Positions 10,001 to 23,319 of a DNA stretch of 64,000 bases are shown one piece after another (position 1 is the first letter of the stretch; each line of letters starts with the position of its first letter). The notes beneath the pieces are model-generated. The model was not told where the DNA came from. It saw only the letters and a list, made by a program, of their open reading frames with translations, and ran no database searches. Origin of the DNA: Sclerotinia nivalis (taxonomy: Eukaryota; Ascomycota; Leotiomycetes; Helotiales; Sclerotiniaceae); assembly GCA_029531795.1 (NCBI GenBank), contig JAPEIS010000005.1, forward strand, positions 1,238,001 to 1,302,000, written 5' to 3'. The translations under genes and the position numbers were made by a program.

Positions 10001-13000
10001 TAGAACGATTATCTCTGGGACAGTCTGGCTGGCATAATCAACCAAAACATTCTACGTCACGGTTCTTATCTGTTCGCGCTGTAGACATTTTGGGCAACTA
10101 TATTTCTTAACCTTTCATATATTGAGCTTGTATTAAGGATCGCGTGTGTTTAGCATTTATAGTTTACTTAAGCCTACTCAGATATGGCCATCTACCGGAT
10201 ATGCGACGCCGCAGGATGCATCTTAAAACGTCACTGTCAAATATAATCAACGATTCTTTTCGAGAAAGAGTGGAGCTTGAGAAGACTCATTCAGACATGT
10301 ACGGATTTAAAGCCGACTAATTGAAAAGTTACAGGTCGTCAAGCTTTCCCTACAAAACTATCAGTATCACTATCGTTGTCCCTACCTAGCTTCATCGATG
10401 CCACAAATATTAAACCCATCGCTATTTCAGTACCTATCATCAAAGTTTCCACACACCATCATTACTCACACTCAACTTCTACATTTTGAGAGAGCTTTCC
10501 AGTTATTTGCTCCCGCGTTGAAGTTTCCGGCAACTTTGATTAGCGAATAAAAGGTTTCGTACCATTTTTATCGAGTTCCATCACGTTCTCAGGAAGCCAA
10601 AAGTAGTGAATTCACACCATAGAACAATCCTCCCCAAGTCTGTCCAAACTCCACACTTTTTTGTCTCTAGGTGTACTACACTCCGCCGGGGATAATTCAC
10701 GATTGGATCAATGAAGCAAATTCTACTCTGCATGGTCATAAATCGAGGCCAGTTTCGTTGAGTCTTGAATAGTAGGCTCACGGGGTTAAATCAAGGTTGC
10801 TGTCTCGATGAAGGCATGAAATGTTATGTTAAAACAATTTCATTGAATCCTGTTGCTCAAATACGAGTTTTGCGTGGCTAACTGTCTAGCTCATTCATAA
10901 AACTGGATAGAAATCATTGGTTCTAGAGCTAGGTAGGAATTCCAAGAGCCTATATAAGTTGAAGGCAACCAAGCTCTTTGATATTTTCAAATTGCAAGGA
11001 TATCAGGGCAACTTTGTTGAAATGTTGAATATCCAGGAGGAGAGATGCTGCATACTTTCGAAGAAATGGTATAATTGGTATGATGAGCCCTTGTGAAAAA
11101 GTGAAAAGAATGCATAGTAAATCTATTTTTCTAGGAAATATCATTCATACTACCATTCTATAGAAAGACTTTCGTCGATATATCCCTATCATTGCTTTTT
11201 TCAAACGTTTCCGCATTTCAGCATTAGTTGGAAGTGTTAGGAGAATACCAGTACCTTGAGCCCATATCGTACTATTAAGTCAAGCACAACTAGAATTAGA
11301 GGGAACCGTAGCCAGGGGAAACTGAAGCCGTGGAAACTCAAGTGAGAGACATAAACAAGCAGTTCGCAGCCGATTTTAAGTTTACAACCAGCATCAGATT
11401 GGAGACCCGATCCTTTTTAAATTACTTTGAAGATGCACAGTTTCAAACTTCAAAGTCAGCAGTCGAGAATTGATCAGCCCTCTGTTAGGAAGTACCTAGG
11501 CTACTATAAGAGGGATAATTCAACGAAGAGTTTCAACCAACCTTGATAAGAATGGCTTGCGGGTGAATGGGATATGAGATCTAGTTTTTTATTTCCGCGG
11601 CTTATATAATTTCCGATTCTGTACTTCTTGGCCAGGGAAAAGGGGTCAGACAATCAAACGACTGAAAAGGTTGTTATATCCCTTTCCTTCGTCTTTTTCC
11701 CTGTTACTTTGCTACATATTCTGGTGAGTTTCTTCGTACATTACTCTCACAGAGGTGCTGTCCACTGTAACTCGCTGTCATATATTATGCTCAAGACCGC
11801 TATACGGGTATTGTTAGTAATTCTATTCTTGCGCGTTATCTTCCCGGTGATAGCCATGCACTGTCGCACAATTCGGCAGCCTTGACGTTCTTCAAGAACG
11901 AGAAAGGACTGAATACATACGTTTCTGAGACAAGGAACAGAAAACTTAAATCCTTTTAATAGAGCGCATTCAATTGCTGGTATTTCTTGATTCGCTACAT
12001 TCGAATCATAAAATCTCCTATCCCACTAGTTTACAGAACCACGAAATAGCTCCCACGGTACTAGGTTGTGACGGTAGATGGGTATGGAATGGGAAATGAC
12101 AAAGTTGGTCATTCACTACACTTCAACGAAATCCGCCTCAGTTTAGGTTCTGTGAGAAATGTAGCTTGCTTATCCCGTTGGTTCATAAGGTAACAATGCA
12201 AGCACACCATCAAGACCCATTTCGCAAAGTCACCTCTACGACAACTTTCTCAGCACAGTCGATACATTAACCACCAATAATCTGATTTATAAATGCTTTC
12301 CCAAAATACAAGTGAAAACACTGCAAGAATAGTTAGTGAAGCCAAGACAGATCAAGTTATCAAGTTAACTATTGTCTCATACTCTCAATTCTCTGCTGTC
12401 GATAACTTCAGAAGTCTAAGTGTAATTATTATTAGCGTTAAGATTTATCGCTGACTTTAATGCTCATTTCATACTCATAACAGTAGTTTATTTACACGCA
12501 GTAATTTGTCTCCACCAATGACAGCCAGGAATCCTGACATGGAAAACCAGTTGACACAAAGTCATTCCCCATATTGAGATTTTCCGGACACTCTTCCCGC
12601 ACATTTTAAATACTTCTGGGCATTGTATTGGTCATATGGTCAGGAAAATGACGTTTGGAGTGTGCTTTATATACCTAGTGAGGTATAGATCATAGACACA
12701 AAAGCGGGCAATAGAGTGAATGACGAACGCGCCAAGCGTCTCTTGGGATTTGTCTCAACGATCCCCCAAGTATTAATTGCGTCTCATTATATCAAAAATA
12801 GATTGAGACAAAAATCTTCCAGGAAGCTCGACATAAATCTCCACCCGAGCGATCAGGAACACAGTCAAGTCAGAAGATGGAGCAGAATATCCGAACAGGA
12901 AGCAAAGAAACGAATTCTCATCGCCAAATATCTGCATCAATATCACTATACACATTAGCCGCCTACGAACTCAAAAAAAACGGTAATAAGACCGCCGTCC

Positions 13001-13975
13001 GTGTCTCCTAATCTCGGAAATAATCTTTGCTGTCCCGTCATCTACAAATACACCAACTTCAACGCGAAAGTCAAGGAACGACAATATTTTTCAACACCCC
13101 TGAGGTACCTACCATCTCCTACTGCCATATACTTGATCAATACTCAGTAATTCAAATCACTTGCTTGGATATCCAAACGCACTGTGAACCTCCCACTTCT
13201 ATATGCAGGTTCCATCAATAATTTTGTTGCAGGTGTGTCGACTTCATTGCAATATTTGCAGCGCTATTTATACGATACTATATATTGAAAATTTGCGGAG
13301 GAATTCATTCAGTTGATTTCGCCTGTTCTTTTTAATCTGGTATAGTACATCATTATTATTCCTTTCATCATCATACATCATGCAATATAAATACAACCCA
13401 CGAACCGAACGCCTATAGGCTTCCTTCGCATATTCATCTATATATTTTCTTTATACATCACTAAACGCCGCACCTTTTGAAGTTCTTATACCGGTATTAT
13501 TCTAAGATTTCTATTCGTCTATTCATCCGTTCAAAATATCCAGAAATCTATCTCATTCGTTACTCCAAATATTCTCAGCTCTCAATCGAAGACATTCCAT
13601 ATCCTACGTCCCACATTTCAATCAATGTACACAATACAGCTCTACGGCGCATCTACTAGATAGTTCTCTTCCATCCATATCCATGTACACATATATATAC
13701 ATAACAAAAATAAAATTAAAATTAAAACCAAAAATAATAACATACGATAACCATGACCAACCAACCATACCTCAATCCCAAAAGCTATATCTCAATGATC
13801 TTTGATCGTTGATCTGTGGGCAATCCATATATATATAGTTTGATTTTATTCATGTGAAAGTTTTAATATTCATCATTCATCACTCATTACTTATCATTCA
13901 TCATTCATCAAATTCCAATCCCAATACTCTATCTACCCCTATATACCATATACCATAAACCATACTACACCACAA

Positions 13976-14050
13976 TACCCCCCCTCAATACCCCCCTTAA
14001 TAACCCCTCTCAATAACCCCCCCCTAACACCCCCCTCAATACCCACCCAC
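13976..14050. repeat. C-run array (G-quadruplex-capable on the minus strand)
   Basis: Five to seven runs of three to eight cytosines are separated by short spacers such as TCAATA and TTAATAA. On the minus strand this is a G-run array with the layout needed for G-quadruplex formation. Confidence 0.7.
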
Positions 14051-14069
14051 TCACTTATCTATTCACTTC

Positions 14070-14093
14070 CATCATCATCATCATCATCATCAT
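14070..14093. repeat. (ATC)n microsatellite
   Basis: About eight atc triplets in a row, non-coding. Confidence 0.85.
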
Positions 14094-14154
14094 CAAGCAA
14101 TAAATATCCCACAAACCAAACCAAATCCTCCTTCTCCGCACCCTAGAATGAGAT

Positions 14155-14235
14155 AACCTTTCCTTCTCCTTCTCCTTCCCCTTTTCCTCTTTCTTTTCCT
14201 CTTACCTTTTCTTTTTCTCTTTCTCTTTGATTTGA
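14155..14235. repeat. Polypyrimidine tract (TTCTCC/TTCCTC type)
   Basis: An uninterrupted or nearly uninterrupted CT-only stretch on the + strand with short imperfect hexamer repeats. The Lys/Arg-rich open frame on the other strand is an artefact of this composition. Confidence 0.75.
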
Positions 14236-14857
14236 TAAGATCAAGGTAAAGAAAAGAAAAGAATGATGAATATATACTCAAGATGGAGAGATAATGAATT
14301 AATTAATATAATAAGTAGATAATGCACTTACTACTACTATAGACTATAGTAGGTAGCGGTAAACAAACAAAAAAAGAGAATATTCCACGTACAACTACTC
14401 CAGTAACTGATATCCACACAAAATCCCACCAGAGCTGATGAAAAAAAGTTATCATTAATATTTACTTTAAGATTTTGAGGCTATCCTCTTATATTTTAGA
14501 TAGGTATCGAGGCAGTCTGTCCTCTTATTCTCGGGTACCATCTCCCTTTTTACTCCGTGTCCCCTTGTCCCACCTCGAGCTCTCCCTCAGGATCAATAAA
14601 TCCAGCCAATCAATCAATAGACCCCCCCTCCGTATTTCACCTCTCCTATAAGCTCAATATATATGGCCCTAACCAAAACATCATTGCTACGCTAACTCCA
14701 GCCAGTGAATCCTCGCTCCCTATGCGTTCTTCCATCTCAATATCAGATATGCAGAAAACAAAATCGAAAACAAAGAAAAGAAATTCAAAAAAGTACATAT
14801 GCAGAATGGGTATCGTTTTACAACATTGCGAAGAAAAATGCACGCTCGCTATGCTCA

Positions 14858-17421
14858 TCAAGCTCGCTCTCTGTAATCCGGCTGAGGCTGTGGTAATCTC
14901 TTTCCATCCAAAAATTGTCTCGGTGGTCTTTTTTCATAATATGGATCAGGATCTTGTCTCCTTTTCCTTTCTTCATATTCTGCTCTCTCTTCTTCGCTTA
15001 GACTGAATGCCTTTTTCAGCCATCCAAATGCGCTTCTCTTCTTTTTCACTTTCTTTCCATCTTCCGTTGTTACGGTGGTCATATCGCTCATAACACTCAT
15101 TCCCATGCGACTCGGTGCCATGGATCTTGATAGCGAGCTCGGTACGCGTTCGTGATGGTGCACCGGTGCTGCAGTCCAAGGTCTTTGCAGTGGTGAATGT
15201 GGGGATGCGTTAACCGGACGAAAGAATTGTTTGTCCGAGTGGGGGGAGGGGATAAAATCTCTTGATAACATGGCCGGGATCTCAAGTTCGTGACTAAAAG
15301 TTGGTGCTGAAACTGCCGAAATAGTAGATTGAAATGATGGTGACGGAAGGGTTTCTTGTATCGAACGAATCGCAATGGGAGGATCCGATTCGGAACAATA
15401 TGCCGAATCGATTCCACGTGATGGAGGTGTATCCGTGGCTAGTTCCGGGCGGCGTGGAATACTCAAAGGTCCTGATCCTTTACGCTCTTCTCTTTTGCGT
15501 TCTTCATTATTACGGTCTCTGCTCCTTTCATCTTTATTTCTCCGCTCCTCTCTGTTTGGCTCTCTACTACGTTTTTCTCTGCGATGCTCTTCCCTAAGAC
15601 GTTCTCGGCTGCGCTCCTCTCTAATTTGCTTTTCTCTTTGACGCTCCGCCCTATCAGCCGATAAATCCAAGGGTTCAACACGTCGCTGCTCCGATCGATC
15701 CCGAGGACGAACTTCTGAACTAGGCTTCAAGTGTAAGGATGGATCTATCACCGATTCCGCAACTGAAGTAATTTTCGGGGCGGAGAGTAACTTTGGAGGG
15801 GATTTCGAAGTTTCTGTATCAGATTCCTTACGCTTCAAAGAAAAGCGCTTCCGAATTGATGGTTTTCTCTTGCTTTCCGGGACAGGTTTGAGGAAAGCAT
15901 CTTGCTGGACTTCTTTTGTTGTAGAAGTTTTTGGAGAAGTTTTTGGGGAAGTTTTGGGTGAAGACTTGGGTGAGAACTTCGGCGAAGGTTTTGGAGACGG
16001 ATTTGGAGAGTAGGTAGTCGGGAGGAGCATTGGGGAATAAGTTGTTGGGGCGAGGGTTGGGGAGTAAGTCGTTGGTGCAAGAATTGGAGAATATGTGGTC
16101 GGAAGAAGGAGAGGTGAATATGTGATGGGTTTGAGAGTATATAACGGCTCCTGTTCAGGTTCAGCTTCACTCTCAGATTCTGGCTCTGGCTCGGGTTCTG
16201 GCTCGGATTCTGGCTCGGATTCTGGCTCGGATTCTGGCTCGGATTCTGGTTCGGGTGTTCGTTCTCGGTCTTGTACTAAGGAGAATGCTGGCAATGTAGC
16301 CGAAATTGCTGGAGCTATAGGGCTTGGATCGCTAGGAAGTTCTTTTATCATGGATACTCGAAGGTTGCGAGATACAGGGGGACTTTGGGCTTGCACTGAA
16401 GACGAAATACTGAACTACATATTGTTAACCAAGAATGATATGATGGATTTCATAAGCTTACCCTCGACTCTCGACTTACACGACCAGCTCTCCGATCCAT
16501 CTCTGCCACAATAGTTCCCAATTGAACAAGGGCAACTCCAAGATGATGACCTTTGGTTTGTAATGAGACGTAAGCCTTATGCCAACCTTCCACATTTCCA
16601 CACATCGCATCAAAGACTCTTTCCATATTGGGTCGTTGTTGTCGCCATGTCATATTATCCTTCTGCCCTGCCAAGTATATAGTGAATTCCTTACAAGCAT
16701 CCATTCCTTGTTGCGCATCGAGAAGAGTGTCCTTCATGGCAGCCGCCGTACGTGTAATAACATGCTCGATGCGTTCATTGCCACTGACTATTTGCGACCT
16801 AAAAGCTCGGTCTTCCAACATAGCATCGAAAATGGTGATATTCTGCAATGGAAGTTTCAAATGCTTTAATCTCTCCTCGATATCGCTTTGTGCCAAATCG
16901 AAATCCTCTAACGTCATCTCCAAGAATCCATCTACCTCATTTACATGTCCCTGCAATATCGACATAACTTGTTCTTCATCTCTGGCGATTCCATTGAGGA
17001 GTAGATAAATTCCAAAGGATATTTGTGCCATCAACTTCCACAATTCATGATATTTTTGACCTGGCTGCCTCTGCCATCGTAAAGAATGTGTATCTTCGGA
17101 CACATCTTGTTCGATTAAAATCTTTCGTCGGGTGGCTGCGTCGCCGATTTTGGGTGCTGTTCGAGTTGTGTCGCTAGCCTCTTGCATCGACTCTGCAAAG
17201 GCACCTTGCATGGAATTTATTGGATGCTTGGGTACCATGGCATTTTTGGGAACTTCGTTGACTTTCTTAATTTCTTTGACTTGGTGCACCTCTTTCATCG
17301 TATCGTTGTCTAGCCTCGTATCGTCTACTCGCATTTCGAAAAGTGAATCATCATCAGGTTCGAGAATAATCGGAAAGCCATCAGCGACATCTTGATCAGA
17401 AGACGAATCGTAAAAAGCCAT
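14858..17421 (-). CDS. Conserved filamentous-fungal protein with Glu-Pro, TYSP/SPK and RE/RS repeats
   Basis: Exon 1 (17421-16480) and exon 2 (16414-14858), joined by a 65-bp intron, give about 832 residues (a donor at 16461 would make a 47-bp intron, also in frame). Residues ~110-314 form a helical domain (YHELWKLMAQISFGIYLLLN, then VDGFLEMTLEDFDLAQSDIE) that looks like a conserved core. After it come an (ESEP)n block, five TTYSPxLxP units running into SPKxSPK repeats, and a charged RE/RS block (SRERLREEHRREKRSREP). A basic patch KKVKKKRSAFGWLKKAFSLS near the C-terminus could bind membranes or act as a nuclear signal. I do not recognise a named family. Many S/T-P sites suggest regulation by proline-directed kinases. 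No catalytic motif is visible; a scaffold role is a guess. Confidence 0.75.
16186..16255. repeat. 12-bp tandem repeat coding (ESEP)n
   Basis: The unit tctggctcggat repeats about four times, with diverged copies beside it, inside exon 2 of the conserved low-complexity protein gene. It encodes alternating ESEP/EPEP. Confidence 0.85.
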
Positions 17422-20400
17422 TATTGCTAGTGCCTGCCTTGCCTACTGAAGACTTATGCAAGAATTGATTGTGCTACATGGATTGAGTGAATCGAGCGTA
17501 TCCTAGCTGCATGTGAATATTGACCGGACTCTTGGTATTGTAGATGAGGTAATATACTTTTCGATGCAGTGCGCACGACTGAGGTACACGACAGGCTTCT
17601 AGAAGTCCACAACTCGAATGATCAAAGGCTCCGGTTCGCGCAATACAGAAAGATAGAGACGGTAAGCTTTCCCAGTTGTGTCAATCCAAATCATACAATG
17701 AGCTAGTCCACCCTCCCCCTTCAGAGGGTAGACGGTAGAGGAGGTGTCTGTGTCTACTTGTTGCAGTAGCGTCAAGAAACGGGTTGGGAGCGGAAAAGGT
17801 TATCGCACAAGGAGGCTCTGAGGGAAGCGAAGAAGATTTTAGTTTGAATTCAGGTTCATCCTTTCATTATTTATTTTGAGTCAAGGGGACCATGCGCGGG
17901 ATGAGATCGACTTTTCGATTTTCGATTGTGGAGGTTTCGTTTCAAGTTTTGATGTCGCTAACTAAAAAATAATAATGATATAGGAATAATAGTGTAAAAG
18001 GGAGACGAGCAAGGAATGTAAGATTTGAGGACCGGCGGGATGGTGAATGGTGTGGTAGATGGTAGATGGTGGGTGGTGGATGCTGTTGACTTTTCTCTTT
18101 CTGATGTTGGTATTCCTATGGTAGGTAGGTGAGTGTATCTTTCACAGCGGAACAAGAGGCAGGTGACTATGATGGCCGTGATGACAGGGTGGGTTTGACT
18201 GGAAAAAGTAAAGGACCTTGTGGTGGAAAAAGAAAACCCTCGATGAACTTGGTTGTGCACGATGAACCGTTCATTTGATAGTAGTTGATATTACACAATA
18301 ACAGTCAAGTAGATCTTGGAGGGGAAGAGGTAAGAGGGAAGAGGAGGGATGAGGATTAGTATATTGTACTCAAGTAGATATTTTTTTTTTCCTGTTTGCT
18401 ATTTTCTTCCAATTGAATAAATCAATAAATCAATAAACCATGACGGAGAGAGAGATCTTAGTTAGGTAGCTTCATACATAAACCGTTTGAATGCAAGATT
18501 CTCGAATGATTTAACTTTCTTGATGGGGGAATAATAATATGAAAATCAATAAATGATTTTCGTATGGTGAGAAAATCATCTTCTATCATTTCAACGGTTC
18601 CCCTGGATTATACGACTTGGCACTGGCTCGAATCACATACTGAGATAACCAGGGAGGTATTTACTCTAATAGATCGGACCCAAACTATCTATTTATCTAT
18701 ACCGTTCATTTATCTAGATCAAACTGGTTAAACTGGTCAATCCATGATATTTACAATTTATTTAATATTTACTCCCTAGCCGATGTATCCCATATATTAT
18801 TGAATCGGGTCTTACGTCGAGTGAGTGAGTGCGTGCTCACGGAGAGAGAAAAATGAAATAGTCTGTATAGTTTGTGTTCATTGCTCATAGATTCAGCATT
18901 GACGTGGAAGTTTATTGGACGACATGAGAGGACTTGCTTTTACGACAAACGCTCACGTTAAGCCACATCGTTCCTCTCTTACCCTTCCCCCGTTATTCAC
19001 GGAGCGACAAATTTGTAAGTCTTGTATCGCCAATGTACTTACTCCGTGGATTACCGAAAATTGCGGAGAGGGGAGGAGAGAAGAGGAGAGGATATAGAGT
19101 TCATCGATTTCATTCAATAGCCACGCGTCCTACTCTCGAACATCCATTATTCACCTTATGCACTTGTGGAACCTTATCTACCTTTGGCATTTTCACTACA
19201 AAAATTCAATGCTTGCCGAGGTATGTTTACATGTATGACAAGAAAAAGGAGGCACGAAATCCTACTCTACCATAAGCTTTTTGTGACTGAGTATCCACCG
19301 ACTTGGAAAATGTGTGTACACAGACATTCACAGACGTCTTAATTTGGGTAGTCCCCGGACTACATCCTTGACAATATTACTGGATTCGGATGAAGATCCA
19401 TGCTGGTTTCTATCTATAACATCACTGGAATGGCCTTTTCGAGAATTTTGCAACCGTTACCGAGTCTCTCTAAGGTCTAATCGTGAAGAGGCAGGTGACA
19501 CAAAGCGTAAGTCGTAAGAGGATGAAAAGGAAGGTCGTATCTCAAGGACCAATTCGTTTCCAAATGTTTATCCTTGAGCCTACCTATCTGTGGACTTGGA
19601 CACATCAATGTAAGTTACAAAAGGCACAGCAAGTTTCATTGGATCCTTCATACGATTAATCTTATATGGACCGCCAAAGTGATATCGTGGTTGAAGGTGT
19701 TCATTAACATTCTATGAATCTGAGATCATATAGTCAGTCAATAAGTTCCTTTTGATTATAACCTTTCGGAGATGGGTATGAAAAAGTCAACAGTAATCTA
19801 CCCCTGATTCGTCTTCACTTACTTACATGGCTGATCAGTACTCATACAAAATTATCCGAATTTCTTCTACCATTTGATTTTGAGGGTTCAATCACATCTC
19901 GGATATTGAAATATTCGTTTTCACCTACCTTCATCTCGGCAATGAATAATTGAACTTTCGATATTGCGCAGCAGAAACCGAGACATTCGAACGTTTATTC
20001 TCCGACAATATTGGGTTGATGGTGGTGGGCCAGATTTGACAGGCAATCATGGGCATCACGGGCATCAAGGGCCAAACATTGACCACATCTCGCTCTTCAA
20101 AGCCGACCGAATATTACTGTGTCAATGTCCACAACTCCTTATACCGATCAAGCCTAATACAAGCAAGTTGATATGAAGATCTGGAGCTCCATTGCCTCAC
20201 TAAATACGAAAACCTACATTATGAGATACTTAAGGAAGCTTCAATTCAATCAAAATCATACCCAGATATGTGGTTGGATTACCGATATTGGCAGAAGCCG
20301 AAGAGGTGAAAATTACGGAATTCTTTTTACGAAGAGGATAAGATCATGGGTCAATGACTTCGAGAACTTTTGAGCTCTGAAGAAGCATTTCCTTCCGGAA

Positions 20401-21629
20401 GCACTATCTTTTAGGTCGACCATCCTCTGCTCCTTGTGTTTAGCGCTGAAACTTTTGGCTTCGTTTTGACCAGTGCAAAAGAAGCAAAGCTGTTTTAAAA
20501 CGAAGATCCCCTAAGACAATTGGGCATATACTCAATACCTACATAAAGATCAGGGTGGAATAAGACGCACGTATGTATCAGAGATACTCGTCCGATCTGA
20601 GTCGGTGAAGCATCGCAAACTGTCCAAGCAGCACTCCAACAATTAGGATATACCCATCTTGACGATGACTGCGTCATTGTTCATTTGGTAAGTGGCATTT
20701 TAACCTTTTCTAGAGCCATTTTAATTGTATGGTTCAGATTAGGGAAAACATCGGAATAGTCTCAAGAATAGAGTCTATTCCCAATATCTTCTTTGAACTA
20801 TTGGTAAATCTTTAATCGATAGATGAAAAGAATCGGTTATCATTCCAATATAATACAATATCGAACCCCACAAGTTCGCTGATATCATCCCACAGTCGTA
20901 GGACAGAAAATGCCAAGTTTATATTAGCTATTTGATGGTAGGTACTCCGTAAAGTAGTGATAGTATGGGGCAGATGAACTTCTAAGGGTTTAATCGAAGT
21001 AGTAGTGTAGTTGAACTATTTCCATTTAAACCTACTAGGTAATTTAGTCTTGAAAATTTATTTAGTATTCCAACAGTTCTCTCGCACAAAACACATTTCC
21101 CATCTCATTACCTCCATCTGTAAAATTTATAACTGTCTGACAATTTAACAATAATCCAATATTCACCATCAATCAATAGCTACTAGGTACCTAGGCATTA
21201 TAATACATATCAAATCCAATCTCATTCCACATTCCACATTCGATCGGCACTATCATCGGCATTGAGTACCTATCTCGTCACAATTCCAGGGATGAAGGTG
21301 GAGGCTACATTGCACCCCAAGATTCATCTATACGACAAGGGGGTCCACGAAGCAAAATTCGAAGTCTTGAAGATTTACTTTCGCCCTATTCTGTAGAGGA
21401 CATTGCGTTCTTTTCATCTTACGACAAACACCGGAGAAAGATCTAATTGAGATCAATATCTCGTGGGAAGGAGTTGATTTACATTATTAATTCGTTACGA
21501 TATTGCAATACAGGACGAGCGCAATCGATAGCATCGTTTAGCACATCGCTCCTGTACAACAATCATAACGTCACAGCCAAGGTATCTCATTCAACACTAC
21601 GACTAATACCAATCATCAATTCACCAATC
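17422..21629. other. Intergenic region, 4.2 kb
   Basis: Lies between two divergent genes. It holds scattered short frames without domains or splice logic, AT-rich patches near 18370-18560, and (AATC/AAATC)-like repeats at 18416-18440. An open frame at 19964-20176 with the odd stretch GNHGHHGHQGPNIDHI is unexplained. I see no gene that I can support. Confidence 0.45.
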
Positions 21630-22630
21630 ATGACAAACAACAATCTTCAAATATTTAAATTCGGCACCGATGTATGGGACCCGACTCATCGGTTCGAAAC
21701 TTCATGGTTGTTATCTCCATGGGCTCTTTTTGCCGTTAGGGCTATTATCGTAAGTATCTCTGATGACGAAGGGGAAAAGAATGAAAATATCGATGAATAT
21801 GTGCATACGAGAAACAAATCGTTAATGGCATAATGATACAATATAGTCACTCTATGCATTTTTTGTTCTCCTCTTCGTGATCTTCTGGGAAATAGCCAGA
21901 TTACCCAATGGCACCGCAGCCGCCCGATTCGAATTCTCATATTTCACCAGTAAGTTCACAGTTCACTCTGTCCCCTAAATTCATATACATAAAAACTAAC
22001 ACAACCACAGTTCTCTGCTACTGGGGTCTAGCATTCTACTTTGCCATCTCCGCCCTGCACACCTTTACGTACGCGCGGAGCGGAACCCCCCTGCTCTCGC
22101 GCCTTCCGCGCCCCCTCCAAGCCCTACACTCCCTATACCACAGCACCATAATGTGTTACCCCCCCTTAGTAACCATCGTATACTGGGGCGTTATATTCCG
22201 GGGCATCGTCCCCAGCGGCTGGTTTCCCGAGCGCTTCACCGCATGGTCCAACGTCTCCGAACACGGACTCAACTCGCTATTCGCGCTCTTCGAAATCCTA
22301 CTCACGCGGACCGCTCCACCGCCTTGGATTCATCTCTTCTGGCTCATTGTGATCCTGGCGTGTTATTTGGGATTGGCCTATGTAACGGTTGCGACGAAAC
22401 ATCAATATGTGTATTCATTCCTGGATCCGCAGGTGTCGAGAAATGGGATGGTGGCTGCGTATGTGTTTGGGATTGCGGTGGGGATTTGTGTGATTTTTTG
22501 CGTGGTGAAGGGGCTGGTGGGGTTGAGGAAGTGGATTACGGAGGTGAAGATGGGGTGGATGGGGGAGTTTTATAGGGGGGGTGTGGAGGTGAGGGATGTG
22601 GAGATGGAGAGGTTTGAGTCGAAGGTTTGA
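21630..22630 (+). CDS. FAR-17a/AIG1-like integral membrane protein
   Basis: Three exons (21630-21749, 21847-21949, 22011-22630) with GTAAGT donors give about 280 residues and roughly six hydrophobic segments. It fits the FAR-17a/AIG1 family (fungal UPF0641/YHR140W-type proteins; animal AIG1 and ADTRP are serine-type hydrolases of fatty-acid esters of hydroxy fatty acids). The two residues used by that family are in place: Thr ~74 in FSYFTILCYWG and His ~159 in WSNVSEHGLNSLFALFEILL. It should sit in the ER or another internal membrane. Residues after ~250 are a soluble, charged tail. The exon 1 start ATG has no competing upstream ATG in frame. The family call rests on overall topology and the Thr/His pair; substrate unknown. 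Confidence 0.72.
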
Positions 22631-23319
22631 GTCGAGGGTTTGAGGGGAAAGTCTTCCGAGGAGGATTTGGGGTCGACGGTGCAGGCAGCTCGGAAGAAAA
22701 TAATATCGGATCTGGGAACATGGTCATGATGCGCAGCGATAATATGATGGACGTTATGTACATGGAAACGAAACGAAACGAAACGAAAACGAAAACGAAA
22801 ACGAAAACGGACGGAAATGAAAAATGGAAATGCAAAAAAAGACAGATATGAACTAAAGATATGGCGTTTGGAAGAAACGGATCGCGATACCCATACCCAC
22901 GCATGAGTTCCCAGGGATATGAACACAGCATTACCACGTTGAGATATCTCAAACGAGCGAGCGAAATTAGACTAGTTGGACTGGATTTTCATTTTCAAAA
23001 ACAGGCGAGTAGCAATACATTCACAATCGTCTGAAGATGTATTTGGAACCATAGGTAACGAATTGTGATGAAACCTATTCATTATACGTATTCTATAGAT
23101 TTATCTCGTCGTGCCATCTTAAACACATCTAAACGCGTCTCATCCCATGCCATTCCATGCCATTCCATCCCATCCTATTATTTTCCCATTAATCCCCAAA
23201 CTCCAGATTACACCATCCATTTCATCACTACTGGTATCAAGATCAAGCGAACCGCAAATCTCACGAAGAAATCTCAAACCATAACTTCAACCACAACTTT
23301 AAGCTCGCCTATAATCCAA
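22631..23319. other. Convergent 3' spacer
   Basis: Tail-to-tail spacer between the AIG1-like and PEX2 genes. It contains a (CGAAA)n/(CGAAAA)n tract at 22767-22810 and a run of CCAT/TCCCAT repeats near 23145-23175. No gene seen. Confidence 0.5.
22767..22810. repeat. (CGAAA)n to (CGAAAA)n microsatellite
   Basis: Consecutive cgaaa pentamers pass into cgaaaa hexamers, in the 3' flank of the AIG1-like gene. Confidence 0.85.

Larger units (their letters stand above)
7008..14857. other. Gene desert, 7.8 kb
   Basis: No open frame here shows a recognisable domain, a believable splice chain or a typical coding bias. The longest, at 7555-7977 (140 residues), matches nothing I know and I do not call it. 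The right end (13.7-14.3 kb) is made of simple repeats: TCATTCATCA-like repeats at 13860-13915, C-runs at 13976-14050, an (ATC)n run at 14070-14093 and a pyrimidine-rich tract at 14155-14235. The left end must hold the promoter of the cellobiose dehydrogenase gene. Non-coding RNA genes or long regulatory sequence cannot be excluded. Confidence 0.5.

Noticed and set aside
13860..13915. CRISPR-like spacing of TCATTCATCA repeats
   Set aside because: Simple-sequence microsatellite in a eukaryotic genome, no unique spacers.
14093..14281. Lys/Arg-rich frame on the minus strand
   Set aside because: It only reflects a polypyrimidine tract on the + strand.
19964..20373. Two adjacent frames with GNHGHHGHQG-like sequence
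   Set aside because: Looks odd enough to note, but no family match and no splice chain could be found.
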